Of a stretch of DNA of 38,077 nt, positions 1 through 9,206 are shown piece after piece. The notes beneath the pieces are model-generated. The model saw only the letters and a program-made list of their open reading frames with translations. It was not told where the DNA came from and did not search any database. Made by a program: the position numbers and the translations under genes. How positions within the stretch are numbered: position 1 is the first letter of the stretch; every line of letters starts with the position of its first letter. This DNA comes from an uncultured bacterium (GTDB lineage Bacteria > Planctomycetota > Phycisphaerae > Phycisphaerales > SM1A02): contig CAJCCX010000061.1 of assembly GCA_903961015.1 (NCBI GenBank), positions 70,105-108,181 on the forward strand, given 5' to 3'.

Positions 1-296
1 ACGATACTGGTGACATCCGCATCGCGAATGCGTTCGCGCACATCTCGCTTGTCCAAGAGAATCGTCGGAGGTCGAGAAGAAAAATCCACATCCAAAGTCG
101 CACGATCCATGGCAACAGCGAGTGCGGATTCATGATGCGGGTCAATTTTCTGTTCCACCGCAAGCAAGGCAACTGCGCGATACATCGCTCCAGTATCCAA
201 CATGTCAAATCCAAGCCGATCTGCCAACTGAGATGCGGCAGAAGACTTTCCAGTACCGGCTGGACCATCGATTGTGACGATGATCGGCACCATCAT
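1..296 (-). CDS. cmk: Cytidylate kinase, C-terminus cut off by the window edge
   Basis: Phosphorylates CMP and dCMP to the diphosphates in the cytoplasm, as part of nucleotide supply. The visible N-terminal part starts MMVPIIVTIDGPAGTG, with a P-loop (GPAGTGKSS) right after the first beta strand. The next motif, LDTGAMYRAVAL, is the CMP-kinase signature after the P-loop. About 98 residues are visible; the usual length is near 220, so the rest lies to the left of base 1. The start ATG at 296-294 overlaps the stop of the upstream TIM-barrel gene in an ATGA arrangement, which indicates translational coupling. The family assignment rests on motif recognition and is strong. Confidence 0.9.
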   Translation of the reverse strand, partial: MMVPIIVTIDGPAGTGKSSAASQLADRLGFDMLDTGAMYRAVALLAVEQKIDPHHESALAVAMDRATLDVDFSSRPPTILLDKRDVRERIRDADVTSI

Positions 297-1084
297 GCGA
301 CAGGATCCTCTCGTCCTATCAATTCCATCAGGCGCTCACGAGACTTTTGAATTCCTTGAACCCAATTGGTTGTGCCACACCAGTGAATCGAAAGTTTGTT
401 GACATATCCCAAAGTCAAGAGAGATTCGATGTACTCGTCAAGGTTGTATCCCAGATGCCCGCCATCCTTGTTGAATCCTGCGATCGTCACTTCGATCGCA
501 GCAGAATATGGCGCAAGTTTTCGCAATGTTTCGGTGCCGTTTCCGGTTGCGTGAGCATTCGCAAAGCTTGGCATTGCGCTGATATGAAATCCGCCAATAC
601 GTTTCACTAATTCCATCAGGACTTCGGGAGAATCGACAGGCTTGACTGACGGACGAATCAACAAATTCACTTCAAATTGCTGGAGTACCGCGACGGCACT
701 TTTCATTGCAGCGGAGACGGACAGAATGCTCTCGCTTGGGCAATTGACTCGGACAGCTAATTCACCGCACCCAAGCATTTTTGCTGCACGACCGAGATTC
801 TTGAGTGTCGCAGTCGCACCTTCTGGATTGCCGTGAAAATCTAAGGGCTCGTCTTGATACAGAATTAAGCATGGACAGTGAACGCGATCCGCCTGATCAC
901 GGACTTTTTCCAGCATTGCCGCATTTTGGCCCCGAATCAACTCCACAGGAAGATTTAAACCGCGAAGCTCCAATTCTTCCGCAACAAATTGTGGCATATC
1001 GAGCAAGTTCAACTTTGTTCCCTTTCGAGGGATGGGCTGAAGCAGGCACGAGCCTGAAAGTGATAGAAGAATTTGGTTACTCAT
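293..1084 (-). CDS. TIM-barrel sugar phosphate isomerase/epimerase-like protein
   Basis: A 263-residue soluble protein with no signal peptide. Alternating strand-helix segments and the central EVTIAGFNKDGGHLGYN and LSIHWCGTTNW stretches suggest a xylose-isomerase-like (AP endonuclease 2 type) TIM barrel, a family that includes sugar isomerases and epimerases. I cannot name a substrate, and I do not see a complete metal-binding Glu/His set that would prove catalysis. The start ATG lies 78 bp from the divergent gcvH start, so the gap 1085-1161 should hold promoters for both directions. The stop overlaps the start of cmk by 4 bp, so the two are probably co-transcribed. The gene is clear; the function is uncertain. 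Confidence 0.6.
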   Translation of the reverse strand: MSNQILLSLSGSCLLQPIPRKGTKLNLLDMPQFVAEELELRGLNLPVELIRGQNAAMLEKVRDQADRVHCPCLILYQDEPLDFHGNPEGATATLKNLGRAAKMLGCGELAVRVNCPSESILSVSAAMKSAVAVLQQFEVNLLIRPSVKPVDSPEVLMELVKRIGGFHISAMPSFANAHATGNGTETLRKLAPYSAAIEVTIAGFNKDGGHLGYNLDEYIESLLTLGYVNKLSIHWCGTTNWVQGIQKSRERLMELIGREDPVA

Positions 1085-1161
1085 ATTGAACTCTCGACCA
1101 AACCGATACGCAGAGGATAACAGGTGGCTATGATCCGCATCCCCATCTTAAGGAGAAACAC

Positions 1162-1545
1162 ATGGCAAGTCCTGCAAATTGCAAATTCACCGAATCGCAC
1201 GAATGGTTCCGAGTCGAAGGAGAGACCGTTGTGGTCGGAATCACCCAATTCGCAGCGAATGAGCTGACTGACGTCACCTATGTCCAGATGAAACCAAGTG
1301 GAACAGCGATCGAATCTGGCGCGAGCCTTGGGGAAGTCGAAAGTGTTAAGACCACGAGCGATATCTATAGCGTGCTTGCTGGTTCTATCGTTGAAGTGAA
1401 TACAGAAGTGGTCAAAGACCCTTCGCTCGTCAATAGCGATCCATTTGGCAAGGGATGGTTGGTGAAAATGCGTGCAGCGGATGTTGGAAAATTGGGCGGT
1501 TTGATGGACGCATCTACTTATGACGCCAAGCATCCAGTCGGTTGA
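1162..1545 (+). CDS. gcvH: Glycine cleavage system H protein
   Basis: Lipoyl-bearing shuttle protein of the glycine cleavage complex; it carries the aminomethyl group from the P protein to the T protein. It has 127 residues, the normal family size. The opening ESHEWFRVEGETVVVGIT and the lipoylation segment GEVESVKTTSDIYS are diagnostic; the lipoyl lysine is Lys63. The start is supported by AAGGAG at 1150-1155, six bases before the ATG. No gcvT or gcvP is visible here, so the partners must be elsewhere. The gene leads a plus-strand run and its 3' end overlaps the ABC ATPase gene by 26 bp. This pairing has no obvious functional logic. Confidence 0.95.
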   Translation: MASPANCKFTESHEWFRVEGETVVVGITQFAANELTDVTYVQMKPSGTAIESGASLGEVESVKTTSDIYSVLAGSIVEVNTEVVKDPSLVNSDPFGKGWLVKMRAADVGKLGGLMDASTYDAKHPVG

Positions 1546-2323
1546 CGCAACGATTTTCATTCGCGGAGTTCGAAAGACCTACTCACTTGCGGGTTCTGTA
1601 TCGTCAAGTAAAACCGGCAAGAAAACAGGAGTGCGTGACGTCGAAGCGCTGCGAGGGGTTGATTTAGAAATTCGCGAACCCGGCTTTTATGCTGTGATGG
1701 GTCGCTCTGGAAGTGGCAAGAGCACGCTGCTTCATTTGTTGGCAGGACTTGATCGCCCAGATACTGGAGACATAATTGTCGGCGGTTGTGCTGTTCATTC
1801 AATGCAAGAAAATGAGCTTGTGAAATATCGCCGTCGAGAGATCGGCGTGATTTTCCAACAATTCAATTTACTGCCGACACTCGATGCGCTTGCAAACACA
1901 GTATTGCCTGGAGTTCTCGACGGACGACCAACAAAGGAGTTGGAAACTCGAGGACGAGAAATTCTTGGTGAGCTTGGATTGAGCGATCGGCTGCATCACC
2001 GGCCCGAGGCGCTTTCCGGCGGTGAACAACAGCGGGTTGCGATCGCCAGAGCATTGTTGTTTTCACCCCCTGTCATTCTTGCGGATGAACCCACAGGAAA
2101 TTTGGATTCAACAAGCAGCGCAGCACTCTGGCGATTGCTGGAAGAGACAGCTTCAAAGCGGAAAATGATTGTGTTGATGGTGACTCACGAGGCGATCGCC
2201 GCCTCACATTGTCAGCGGACATTCATTCTGAAAGATGGCCGCGTCGCAGGAGAATTTGAAAGTCATGGACTCGATCCCTCCCAGTTGGCACATCGCTCGT
2301 CTGAGCTTGCTCGGACGGCCTAG
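1520..2323 (+). CDS. ABC transporter ATP-binding protein, LolD/MacB type
   Basis: The ATPase of an FtsX-type ABC system. The 267 residues contain Walker A GRSGSGKST at 61-69, a Q-loop IFQQFNLLPT at 111-120, the signature LSGGEQQR near 165-172, Walker B ILADEP at 186-191 and an H-loop in the VLMVTHEA segment. The order and wording match the LolD/MacB/FtsE branch. A short polar insertion (about residues 23-40, rich in Ser and Lys) separates the first strand from the next; it is longer than in typical LolD. It overlaps gcvH upstream, and the permease gene starts inside its 3' end, so the two transporter genes are surely made together. The cargo is unknown: lipoprotein release, peptide export or mechanotransmission are all possible. 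Confidence 0.9.
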   Translation: MTPSIQSVDATIFIRGVRKTYSLAGSVSSSKTGKKTGVRDVEALRGVDLEIREPGFYAVMGRSGSGKSTLLHLLAGLDRPDTGDIIVGGCAVHSMQENELVKYRRREIGVIFQQFNLLPTLDALANTVLPGVLDGRPTKELETRGREILGELGLSDRLHHRPEALSGGEQQRVAIARALLFSPPVILADEPTGNLDSTSSAALWRLLEETASKRKMIVLMVTHEAIAASHCQRTFILKDGRVAGEFESHGLDPSQLAHRSSELARTA

Positions 2324-4865
2324 CCGCACGATTCTTGTCGGAGTGTCTGTCGCTCTTGCATCGACGCTTGTGGTCACGATCAGTTGCGCATTCACCACGG
2401 CGCTGACAAATATTGAAGCGCGCATGGGCACATTGATCGGCGAGGCCGATGCGAGAGTCGTTCACCAACATGGAGCAGAGTTTGATGCGAGCGAACTTGA
2501 ACTTATTCGCACCCTTCCAAACATCGTCGCTGCAGCTGGAAGATTGAATGGATCGATTTCGGTTCGTCGCGCGGATGGTGCCGTTGATTCGCAAGGACGG
2601 GAATTGCACGCAACTCTGCAATGCAAAGGGACCGATCTCGCAGAAGACCGCGCATTCGATCAAGTGAAGTACACCGTGGGGCGTGCACCGGAATCTGAAA
2701 ACGAAATCGGTATCGATCCCCTTGCGGCTGGCTTATTGAATGCCCAGCCTGGGACAGTCTTGTCTGTCATTCACTTTGGAGATCCTGTCCAATTGACAGT
2801 GACTGGAGTGCTTGAACGACCCACGCTTGGTGCGCTTCAACGACCGAAGGGTCATCTTTCTCGTCGGGTACTCGCCGCCGTCAATGATCGAGATGGCGAT
2901 GTATCGATCATTTCGATTGTGCTTCAGAAAGGTGTGGACACAAATGAGTGGGTAAAAGCGAATGCTGCAAAGATCGCATTGCCCTTGCAATTAGAAAATA
3001 TCGAACTTGCTAAGAGTGGGCTCGATCGACCCACACGCGGAAGTGAGATCGCTCTTGCAGTTGCGACCATGCTTGGTTTTCTTTGTTGCTCGTTCATCGT
3101 TGCGACTGCGATGACCACTGCAATCGGCGAGCAACAGCGAATGTTTGCGATGGCGCGTTGCATTGGCGCGTCCCGTTCACAACTCTTTTGCGGACAGTTA
3201 TTCGCAGGTGCTGCACTGTGTCTGATTGCTGGCACTGCTGGAATACCGCTGGGAATTGCAACGATTTGGATTGCAGCTGAGTATTACCGCGAAATGTTGC
3301 CTGCTGGACTTTCGGTGTCGTGGACTGGGATCGTTCTGGCGATTATCGGTTCGACTGCTGCAGGAATCATTGGCGCAATGTGGCCAGCATGGAAGGCTTC
3401 GCGCGTTTCTGTACTTCGTGCGCTTGGAACACAAGTAAGTGCTGCATCCGTCAGAGGTATTTGGATTGCGGGTGTATGTGGTTTGGCATGCATTGCAATT
3501 CAACTTTCGCTGCTCATGATCTCAGATCAAGAGTCGCGTTTCTGGGGATATGTCTTGGGAGGGCTTCCGTTATTGCACATTGCGTTTTTCGTGCTCTCGG
3601 TTCCAACTCTGTGGATCGTCGGTCGAATACTTTCTCCATGGTTGGAAAGTTTTCTACGCATTCCCAAAGGACTCTTATCAGGGTCACTTGCCGCAAATCC
3701 TTGGAGATTTGGACTTGTCGCTGGTGCATTGATGGTTGGCGTCTCGGTGCTCGTAAGTACTTGGACAAATGGCAATGCGATACTGAGTGACATTAGCGAA
3801 CGCATTCGATTTGGCGACGCGTTTGTTTTTAAGTCAACTGGATTTTCTTCAGCGGAAACGAATCGATTGCGAACGCTTCCAGGAGTGACTTCCGCTGCTG
3901 CCGTTGGATATCTCCCGCTCAAAATCATTGGTCAGCAAGTTCTTGGATTGGATGGACTCTCTACACCGAACGTGGTTTGTATCGGATTTGACTCGGAGCC
4001 GTTCCTTCAAATGAATCGATTGGAATGGATCAAAGGAGATCCAATCTATGCAGCAAAGCGACTACGTGACGGCAATGCAATTCTCGTCGCAGAAGAATTT
4101 TTGACTGCACGCGGTATTGGACCAGGAACGTCAATCGAACTCGGAAGCGAATCAGATCATCATCCATTTGAAGTCGTTGGAGTCGTTGGCGCAGCGGGTT
4201 TAGATGTCGCAACACAATTCTTCGGAATTCAAAGCATGTATATGGAGCACGCAGTCAGTTGCGTCTTTATGGATTTCAGCGGAGTCTCGAAAAACTTTGG
4301 CACGCGCGAAGCATTCCTCGTACAGATGGGGATCACAGAAGAAGCAACGACAGCTGACGAAGAAAAACTTGCAACTGCAGTCGAAAGCGCCACACCAGGC
4401 GCAATCTTTGCCAGCGGTCGAGCGATACGAAAGGAGATTCTTCGTATCGGCGCAATCATGCTGACTGTCAGCACATTCGTTGCACTCGGTGCGATGGCGC
4501 TGGCATCATTGGCTGCCGGCGGAGTGATTGCGGCAGGAATTGCCACGCGATCCTTCGAATTGGGAGTGCTGGAAGCTGTCGGCGCAAGTCGCGGCTTGGT
4601 CAGCAGACTGATCTTGACTGAATCATTGCTCATCGGAATGACTGCGGGAATAACTGGCAGTGCCTTTGGGATTTACTTGGCGTGGATGGGTACTCGTTGC
4701 TACCGAGATATGGCTGGTCTTGAACTATCGTTCAAAATCCCTGTCGGCGTTGTTGTTGGAGGGTTTATCGCTGCTTCAGTTGCTGCCATTCTGGCTGCGG
4801 CTCCAGCAGTTCGCAGTTTGACACGAAGATCTCCGCGAGAACTTCTTGGCGGACCAAAGGGCTAG
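2265..4865 (+). CDS. FtsX-like ABC permease with ten predicted helices
   Basis: Inner-membrane partner of the preceding ATPase. I chose ATG 2265 (866 residues; starts MDSIPPSWHIARLSLLG), with AGGAG about ten bases upstream; an ATG at 2235 would only lengthen the overlap. The first helix (near VGVSVALASTLVVTI) is followed by a large extracytoplasmic domain, then three helices of the first FtsX module. Further helices, a second large soluble domain and a final three-helix FtsX module (near residues 720-850) complete a duplicated architecture. This resembles the ten-helix permeases of the YbbP type rather than four-helix MacB or LolC. The substrate is not deducible. The gene ends 33 bp before uvrB. 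Confidence 0.85.
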   Translation: MDSIPPSWHIARLSLLGRPSRTILVGVSVALASTLVVTISCAFTTALTNIEARMGTLIGEADARVVHQHGAEFDASELELIRTLPNIVAAAGRLNGSISVRRADGAVDSQGRELHATLQCKGTDLAEDRAFDQVKYTVGRAPESENEIGIDPLAAGLLNAQPGTVLSVIHFGDPVQLTVTGVLERPTLGALQRPKGHLSRRVLAAVNDRDGDVSIISIVLQKGVDTNEWVKANAAKIALPLQLENIELAKSGLDRPTRGSEIALAVATMLGFLCCSFIVATAMTTAIGEQQRMFAMARCIGASRSQLFCGQLFAGAALCLIAGTAGIPLGIATIWIAAEYYREMLPAGLSVSWTGIVLAIIGSTAAGIIGAMWPAWKASRVSVLRALGTQVSAASVRGIWIAGVCGLACIAIQLSLLMISDQESRFWGYVLGGLPLLHIAFFVLSVPTLWIVGRILSPWLESFLRIPKGLLSGSLAANPWRFGLVAGALMVGVSVLVSTWTNGNAILSDISERIRFGDAFVFKSTGFSSAETNRLRTLPGVTSAAAVGYLPLKIIGQQVLGLDGLSTPNVVCIGFDSEPFLQMNRLEWIKGDPIYAAKRLRDGNAILVAEEFLTARGIGPGTSIELGSESDHHPFEVVGVVGAAGLDVATQFFGIQSMYMEHAVSCVFMDFSGVSKNFGTREAFLVQMGITEEATTADEEKLATAVESATPGAIFASGRAIRKEILRIGAIMLTVSTFVALGAMALASLAAGGVIAAGIATRSFELGVLEAVGASRGLVSRLILTESLLIGMTAGITGSAFGIYLAWMGTRCYRDMAGLELSFKIPVGVVVGGFIAASVAAILAAAPAVRSLTRRSPRELLGGPKG

Positions 4866-4898
4866 GCTTTCACTGCGAGGACAACGCGAAGATTTTCT

Positions 4899-6989
4899 AT
4901 GCACATTCCCTTCCGATTGCAATCTCCATACAAACCTGCCGGTGATCAACCGCGGGCGATCGCGCAACTCTGCGAAGGGCTGCGTGATGGACGACGATTT
5001 CAAACTCTGATGGGTGCGACAGGAACTGGAAAGACTTTTACGATGGCGAATGTCATCTCACAAACTCAGCGACCTGCGTTAATCATGAGTCATAACAAGA
5101 CACTTGCGGCTCAGCTGTATGAAGAAATCAAAGCACTCTTTCCCGATAATGCTGTCTCGTATTTCGTCTCGTATTATGACTATTACCAACCCGAGGCATA
5201 TATCCCTCAGCGGGATATTTTTATCGAGAAAGATGCTTCGCGAAATGCCGATCTTGACCGTCTACGATTAGCTGCAACGAGTCAGTTGCTGCATCGATCC
5301 GACACGATTGTCATTGCAAGTGTTTCCTGTATTTATGGATTAGGTTCTCCAGAGGAATACGCCAATAAGACCACGCTCGTCACACGCGGAGAGCCGACGG
5401 ATCGCCGCGGATTTCTGATGTCTTTGTATGCGATGCAATATCGTCGCAACGATGTCGCGCCAGAGCGAGGTTGCTATCGCGTGCGAGGTGAATGTATTGA
5501 AGTCTGGCCTGCGTATGAAAAGTATGCAATTCGATTTGAATTCTTTGGAGATGTTGTTGAGAGGATTGAACGCTTTGATTCCCTCACTGGGGAAATTCTT
5601 GGCACGGATGATCGCGTTTTCGTCTTTCCGGCTGTGCACTACATGATGCCAGAAGATCAGATGGTTCGAGCCGTTGCTTCTATTCGCGCCGAAATGAACG
5701 AGCAAGTCTTGGCACTGCAATCAGCGGGGAAATTGCTCGAGGCGCAGCGACTGCTTGGTCGAACACGGTGGGATCTTGAGATGCTTACCGAAACTGGAGT
5801 CTGCCCTGGGATTGAAAATTATTCTCGGCACATGGAAGGTCGTGCTGCAGGATCACGAAGTTTCTGCTTACTGGACTATTTCAGACGGATCCCTGGCCGC
5901 ACGCCTGATGATTGGTTGATCTTCGTCGACGAAAGTCATGTTGCAGTCCCGCAGATTCGCGGGATGTACTTCGGCGACAGACGGCGCAAAGAAACATTAA
6001 TTGAACATGGTTTTCGATTGCCAAGCGCACTAGATAATCGACCGCTGACATTTGCAGAATGGGAAGGGATTATTCCTCAGTGCATCTTCGTCAGCGCGAC
6101 TCCAGCACCATTTGAATTGGAGAAGTCTGCCGGAATCATTGCAGAACAGATCATTCGCCCGACGGGGCTAGTCGATCCGCCAGTTGAAGTTCGCAGCGCA
6201 CGTGGTCAGATCCCAGATCTTCTAGAGCAAATCCGCCCGATTGCGCTGAACAAACAACGAGTACTCGTGACAGCGTTGACCAAGCGCCTCTGCGAAGAAT
6301 TGACCAACTTCATGCATGAACAAGGAGTTCGTGTTCGATATTTGCACAGTGATATCGAGACGCTTGAACGGCTCGAAATCTTGCGTGATCTGCGCGAAGG
6401 ACTCTTTGACGTATTGGTTGGTGTCAATCTTCTGAGAGAAGGACTCGATCTTCCTGAAGTTGCGCTCGTTGCAATCTTGGATGCAGATCGCCAAGGTTTT
6501 CTGCGCAGTGAATCGAGTCTCATTCAGACGATGGGCCGAGCTGCGCGAAATGCAGATTCTCGTTGCATTCTTTATGCGGACAAGATGACACCTGAAATGC
6601 AACGAGCAATCGATGAGGTGAATCGCCGGCGTGAGAAGCAATTGGCGCACAATGCAGCAAACGCTATTACACCGCGCACGATCATCAAGGAGAATCGTCG
6701 CGCGCTCGAAGATCAAGTTGCATCCGATCGCCGCAGCCATTCCAAACGATCTCCGCCACGAGAAATTCCGCGCGAACAGCTTGCCGATGAACTCGAAACG
6801 GAAATGCTCGAAGCCGCCACTGAATTGCAATTTGAGCGTGCGGCAAAGTTGCGTGACGAACTTGTACGTGTTCGTGCGTTGACTCAGAATTTGATCGAGG
6901 TGAGCGATGATTCCCCAGACGAAGCGCCAAAAAGATCAGTTCCGCCTGGATCACCAGGATCGAAAGCGCGACGGGGAAAACGGAAGTGA
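4899..6989 (+). CDS. uvrB: UvrABC excinuclease subunit B
   Basis: DNA damage verification helicase of nucleotide excision repair; it is loaded by UvrA and recruits UvrC. The 696 residues fit the family. Visible landmarks are Walker A GATGTGKT at 39-46, the beta-hairpin segment YYDYYQPEAYIP at 92-103, VSCIYGLGSPE, the NYSRHMEGR segment, the DESH box (IFVDESHVAVPQIRGMY), helicase motif V/VI regions (VNLLREGLDLPEV and QTMGRAARN) and a C-terminal UVR domain (about 625-668) that contacts UvrC. The extreme C-terminus is a basic, low-complexity tail (KARRGKRK). It lies 33 bp after the permease gene, probably by read-through. No LexA box was recognised upstream. Confidence 0.97.
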   Translation: MHIPFRLQSPYKPAGDQPRAIAQLCEGLRDGRRFQTLMGATGTGKTFTMANVISQTQRPALIMSHNKTLAAQLYEEIKALFPDNAVSYFVSYYDYYQPEAYIPQRDIFIEKDASRNADLDRLRLAATSQLLHRSDTIVIASVSCIYGLGSPEEYANKTTLVTRGEPTDRRGFLMSLYAMQYRRNDVAPERGCYRVRGECIEVWPAYEKYAIRFEFFGDVVERIERFDSLTGEILGTDDRVFVFPAVHYMMPEDQMVRAVASIRAEMNEQVLALQSAGKLLEAQRLLGRTRWDLEMLTETGVCPGIENYSRHMEGRAAGSRSFCLLDYFRRIPGRTPDDWLIFVDESHVAVPQIRGMYFGDRRRKETLIEHGFRLPSALDNRPLTFAEWEGIIPQCIFVSATPAPFELEKSAGIIAEQIIRPTGLVDPPVEVRSARGQIPDLLEQIRPIALNKQRVLVTALTKRLCEELTNFMHEQGVRVRYLHSDIETLERLEILRDLREGLFDVLVGVNLLREGLDLPEVALVAILDADRQGFLRSESSLIQTMGRAARNADSRCILYADKMTPEMQRAIDEVNRRREKQLAHNAANAITPRTIIKENRRALEDQVASDRRSHSKRSPPREIPREQLADELETEMLEAATELQFERAAKLRDELVRVRALTQNLIEVSDDSPDEAPKRSVPPGSPGSKARRGKRK

Positions 6990-7050
6990 TGTCGTTTTTG
7001 AGTTTGGGGCGACAGTAATTCTTGACACAGCGCTGAAGAATGCTGCCCTT

Positions 7051-7082
7051 GCCTAAAGCGGACTCTGTGTCTGCGGCCTTTT
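7051..7082 (+). terminator. Possible weak hairpin terminator after uvrB
   Basis: GCGGAC (7058-7063) can pair with GTCTGC (7069-7074) over a five-base loop, with one G-T pair. GCC (7051-7053) and GGC (7075-7077) extend the stem across a TAAA bulge. A short T-run (7079-7082) follows. It is 60 bp after the uvrB stop. The stem is short and the T-run weak, so this is only a candidate. Confidence 0.25.
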
Positions 7083-7271
7083 CCGTGGTTCGATTTCTGT
7101 CGTGCTTGCGCTTGCGTGCCCAGCCTTTGGAAAGTTCTCTCGGGCGAGTTCCGCAGGCGGCCGACTGAATTTGCGATCGAGCATCAAACAACCGGATCGT
7201 GTCGGTCGCCGAGGACTGTCTGAGCCCCGAGAGGACTTTTCACGGCTGCCCCACTTATGCAAATCCGTGAC

Positions 7272-7343
7272 TGTTTCCGTGGCTGTATCCGTGGCTGTAT
7301 CCGTGGCTGCATTCGTAGATGCATCCATGGCTGCATCCGTGGC
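7272..7343. repeat. Six tandem copies of a 12-bp minisatellite unit
   Basis: Six units starting at 7272, 7284, 7296, 7308, 7320 and 7332. The second and third are identical (TGTATCCGTGGC); the others differ at one to four positions. A degenerate seventh unit precedes them (7260-7271). The array lies between the 3' ends of convergent genes and ends nine bases before the stop of the minus-strand gene. Twelve is a multiple of three, so both strands stay open across it, which creates the spurious open frames here. Confidence 0.9.
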
Positions 7344-7351
7344 TCGATGAC

Positions 7352-9172
7352 TTACTTCACCGCTTCAACGGCTTTCAGCCACACAGCGCGCATCTGCAAG
7401 CCTTTCGCTTGACTGCGAATATCCCATACCAATGGACCGAAAAATCGGTTGAGCATTGCCAAATCAATTTTCTCAAGCGCTGGTTTCATCGCTTCATTCA
7501 CAAATGGCGTCGGAACCAATATATCCATGGAATCACCCTCTTCATCAGCGTCAGCGTCATCCGCGTCATTTTCGAATCGCTCATCAAGCGCCAAGACTGC
7601 CTTGCGATTTTGATCAAGAAGTATTGGTACATCGGCATATCCCCAGCCGACAATTTCACCAGGTGCCAGCGAGCCAAGACATTTTCGATACAAAGGGTTT
7701 TCTCCGAGAGATTTCACAGCAGGGTCGCTCGCAGATCGAAGCGCTTGTTCGACGGGTGCCTCTGCGCCCATCACCAATGCACCACCGCCAAGTCCAATTT
7801 CCGATCCAAGCCCTTCACCACCATAAACAATTTGACCTTGAAAATCTCTTGGCATCATCCCCATCGATGGCAACATCGTCGCCAATAATGCATTTGTTGA
7901 TTTCTCATCACTGCAACGAATTGCGGTGAAACTTTGGATGCCTTCAACTCCTTCGGGAGCCTTGCGTCCAATCGTGAAGACCTCTGGACCAATACTTGTG
8001 AAGGCTTTGGTCATTCCAGGTCCATACTGTTGAAGCATCGGTGCGATTGCGTCGGCTTCATTCTCTGGCAGTGATGCGACAACATCTTCAATCATTGCCA
8101 TTATTCCGCCGAATCGGACATTCATTCGCTGATAGATCACGGCATCATCACCCAAGAGTGTGGGCGGTGGCATGATTGGCGATGCATCAGAAAGAAGATC
8201 CATCAAACCAACCTTGGCTCCGGGGATGTATGCAGAGACTGCAATATCCAAGATGGCTTGTTCATTCTTCCCATTCATCGTGATCGCCCAACCACGAATA
8301 TCACCGAACATTTCCTTGAGCACAACCTGTGTAGAAGCCATCGGCCCTGCGAAAACTGGCGTGAGAAGTGCCTGAATCGGAGCGGTTAGGAAAATAATCG
8401 AGACATCTTGATCTCCAGTCAGATTTGACATCCCGCGCCAATCCTCTGTGTCGGCGACGCATGGGATTGGCTTACCACTTGCAGAAGCGATCGCTTCTTC
8501 AAGAGTTGCGACACTGCTTGCCGCAAAAAACTGCGTACCAACGCGAAAATAAAACATCGCCTCTGGTAAAGATGAGATTTGACCGAGTGCGTCCATCCCG
8601 CGCGGACGGCGGCGGCTTGGCGGTTGCGGATCTTGAGGATCTGCACCTTCATCGTCGTTTGGGAGCACAATGCGCATGGCTTTGCCTCCACCTGCAATTT
8701 CAACCTGCTCGAATGATTTGCCAGATTCCTTTTCCATATTTCGAATGACTGCGTCAAAAATCTTGCCGGCAACATCAGCACGTGGACCATAGTCCGCCCA
8801 GACCAACAACCCGAGTTCGAGAGCATCAAGTTCTTCATTGCGCTCAACAAAAATTGCGGCGCCTATCGGTCCTGGCCAAGGGACTTCCTCTGCATCGACT
8901 CCAAGTTCCTGAAGTGATTCTGAACGTTTGAGTGCAGTCTCTTTGTTTGCTTCAACCATAAGAGATGCAATTTCAGGAGCCTTCATGATCTGACCAATGG
9001 GAGATTCAGCGAAGCGCATCATTGATGCGTTGGCATCTTTGGCAGAAATGATTAATGCACTGCCCTTCGGTGCCATGGATTCAAACTTGACTCCTTGTGC
9101 AACACAGAAACACACTGGAGCACAGAGAATTGCGAATGCGAAAAATGATTTTTGAATTGAACTTAGTTTCAT
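7352..9172 (-). CDS. Secreted protein of unknown function
   Basis: I do not recognise a named family. The start is placed at ATG 9172 (606 residues) because it gives a classic signal peptide: MKLSSIQKSFFAFAILCAPVC, with cleavage likely after CFCVAQG. A more upstream start only adds a charged stretch. The mature protein is a large soluble, acidic alpha/beta protein opening with SMAPKGSALIISAKDA, reminiscent of planctomycete secreted proteins that compute pairwise beta-rich repeats (DUF3352-like). That likeness is only an impression. Two low-complexity insertions are visible: a Pro/Arg-rich loop (QPPSRRRPRG) and an acidic loop (DDADADEEGD). It starts 34 bp after the stop of the S1C protease gene on the same strand, so they probably form an operon and act in the same compartment. 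Confidence 0.75.
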   Translation of the reverse strand: MKLSSIQKSFFAFAILCAPVCFCVAQGVKFESMAPKGSALIISAKDANASMMRFAESPIGQIMKAPEIASLMVEANKETALKRSESLQELGVDAEEVPWPGPIGAAIFVERNEELDALELGLLVWADYGPRADVAGKIFDAVIRNMEKESGKSFEQVEIAGGGKAMRIVLPNDDEGADPQDPQPPSRRRPRGMDALGQISSLPEAMFYFRVGTQFFAASSVATLEEAIASASGKPIPCVADTEDWRGMSNLTGDQDVSIIFLTAPIQALLTPVFAGPMASTQVVLKEMFGDIRGWAITMNGKNEQAILDIAVSAYIPGAKVGLMDLLSDASPIMPPPTLLGDDAVIYQRMNVRFGGIMAMIEDVVASLPENEADAIAPMLQQYGPGMTKAFTSIGPEVFTIGRKAPEGVEGIQSFTAIRCSDEKSTNALLATMLPSMGMMPRDFQGQIVYGGEGLGSEIGLGGGALVMGAEAPVEQALRSASDPAVKSLGENPLYRKCLGSLAPGEIVGWGYADVPILLDQNRKAVLALDERFENDADDADADEEGDSMDILVPTPFVNEAMKPALEKIDLAMLNRFFGPLVWDIRSQAKGLQMRAVWLKAVEAVK

Positions 9173-9206
9173 AATGAAGACTCCGTCAGTTTTTACAGAA
9201 CAAGAA

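Larger units (their letters stand above)
6990..7351. other. Non-coding gap between convergent uvrB and the secreted-protein gene
   Basis: These 362 bases hold no gene that I can support. Two short open frames exist, one on each strand, but both consist largely of translated tandem repeat and have no recognisable family or ribosome-binding site. The gap contains the weak hairpin after uvrB and the 12-bp repeat at its right side. Because the flanking genes converge here, it is expected to hold terminators for both. Confidence 0.5.

Noticed and set aside
1085-1161. Promoter boxes in the divergent gap before gcvH
   Set aside because: TTGAAC is present, but no -10 box stands at an acceptable distance.
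7053-7350. Open frames on both strands (91 codons minus, 82 codons plus) in the gap after uvrB
   Set aside because: Each consists largely of translated 12-bp repeat followed by Arg/Pro/Ser-rich sequence; no ribosome-binding site, no family, and they overlap each other.
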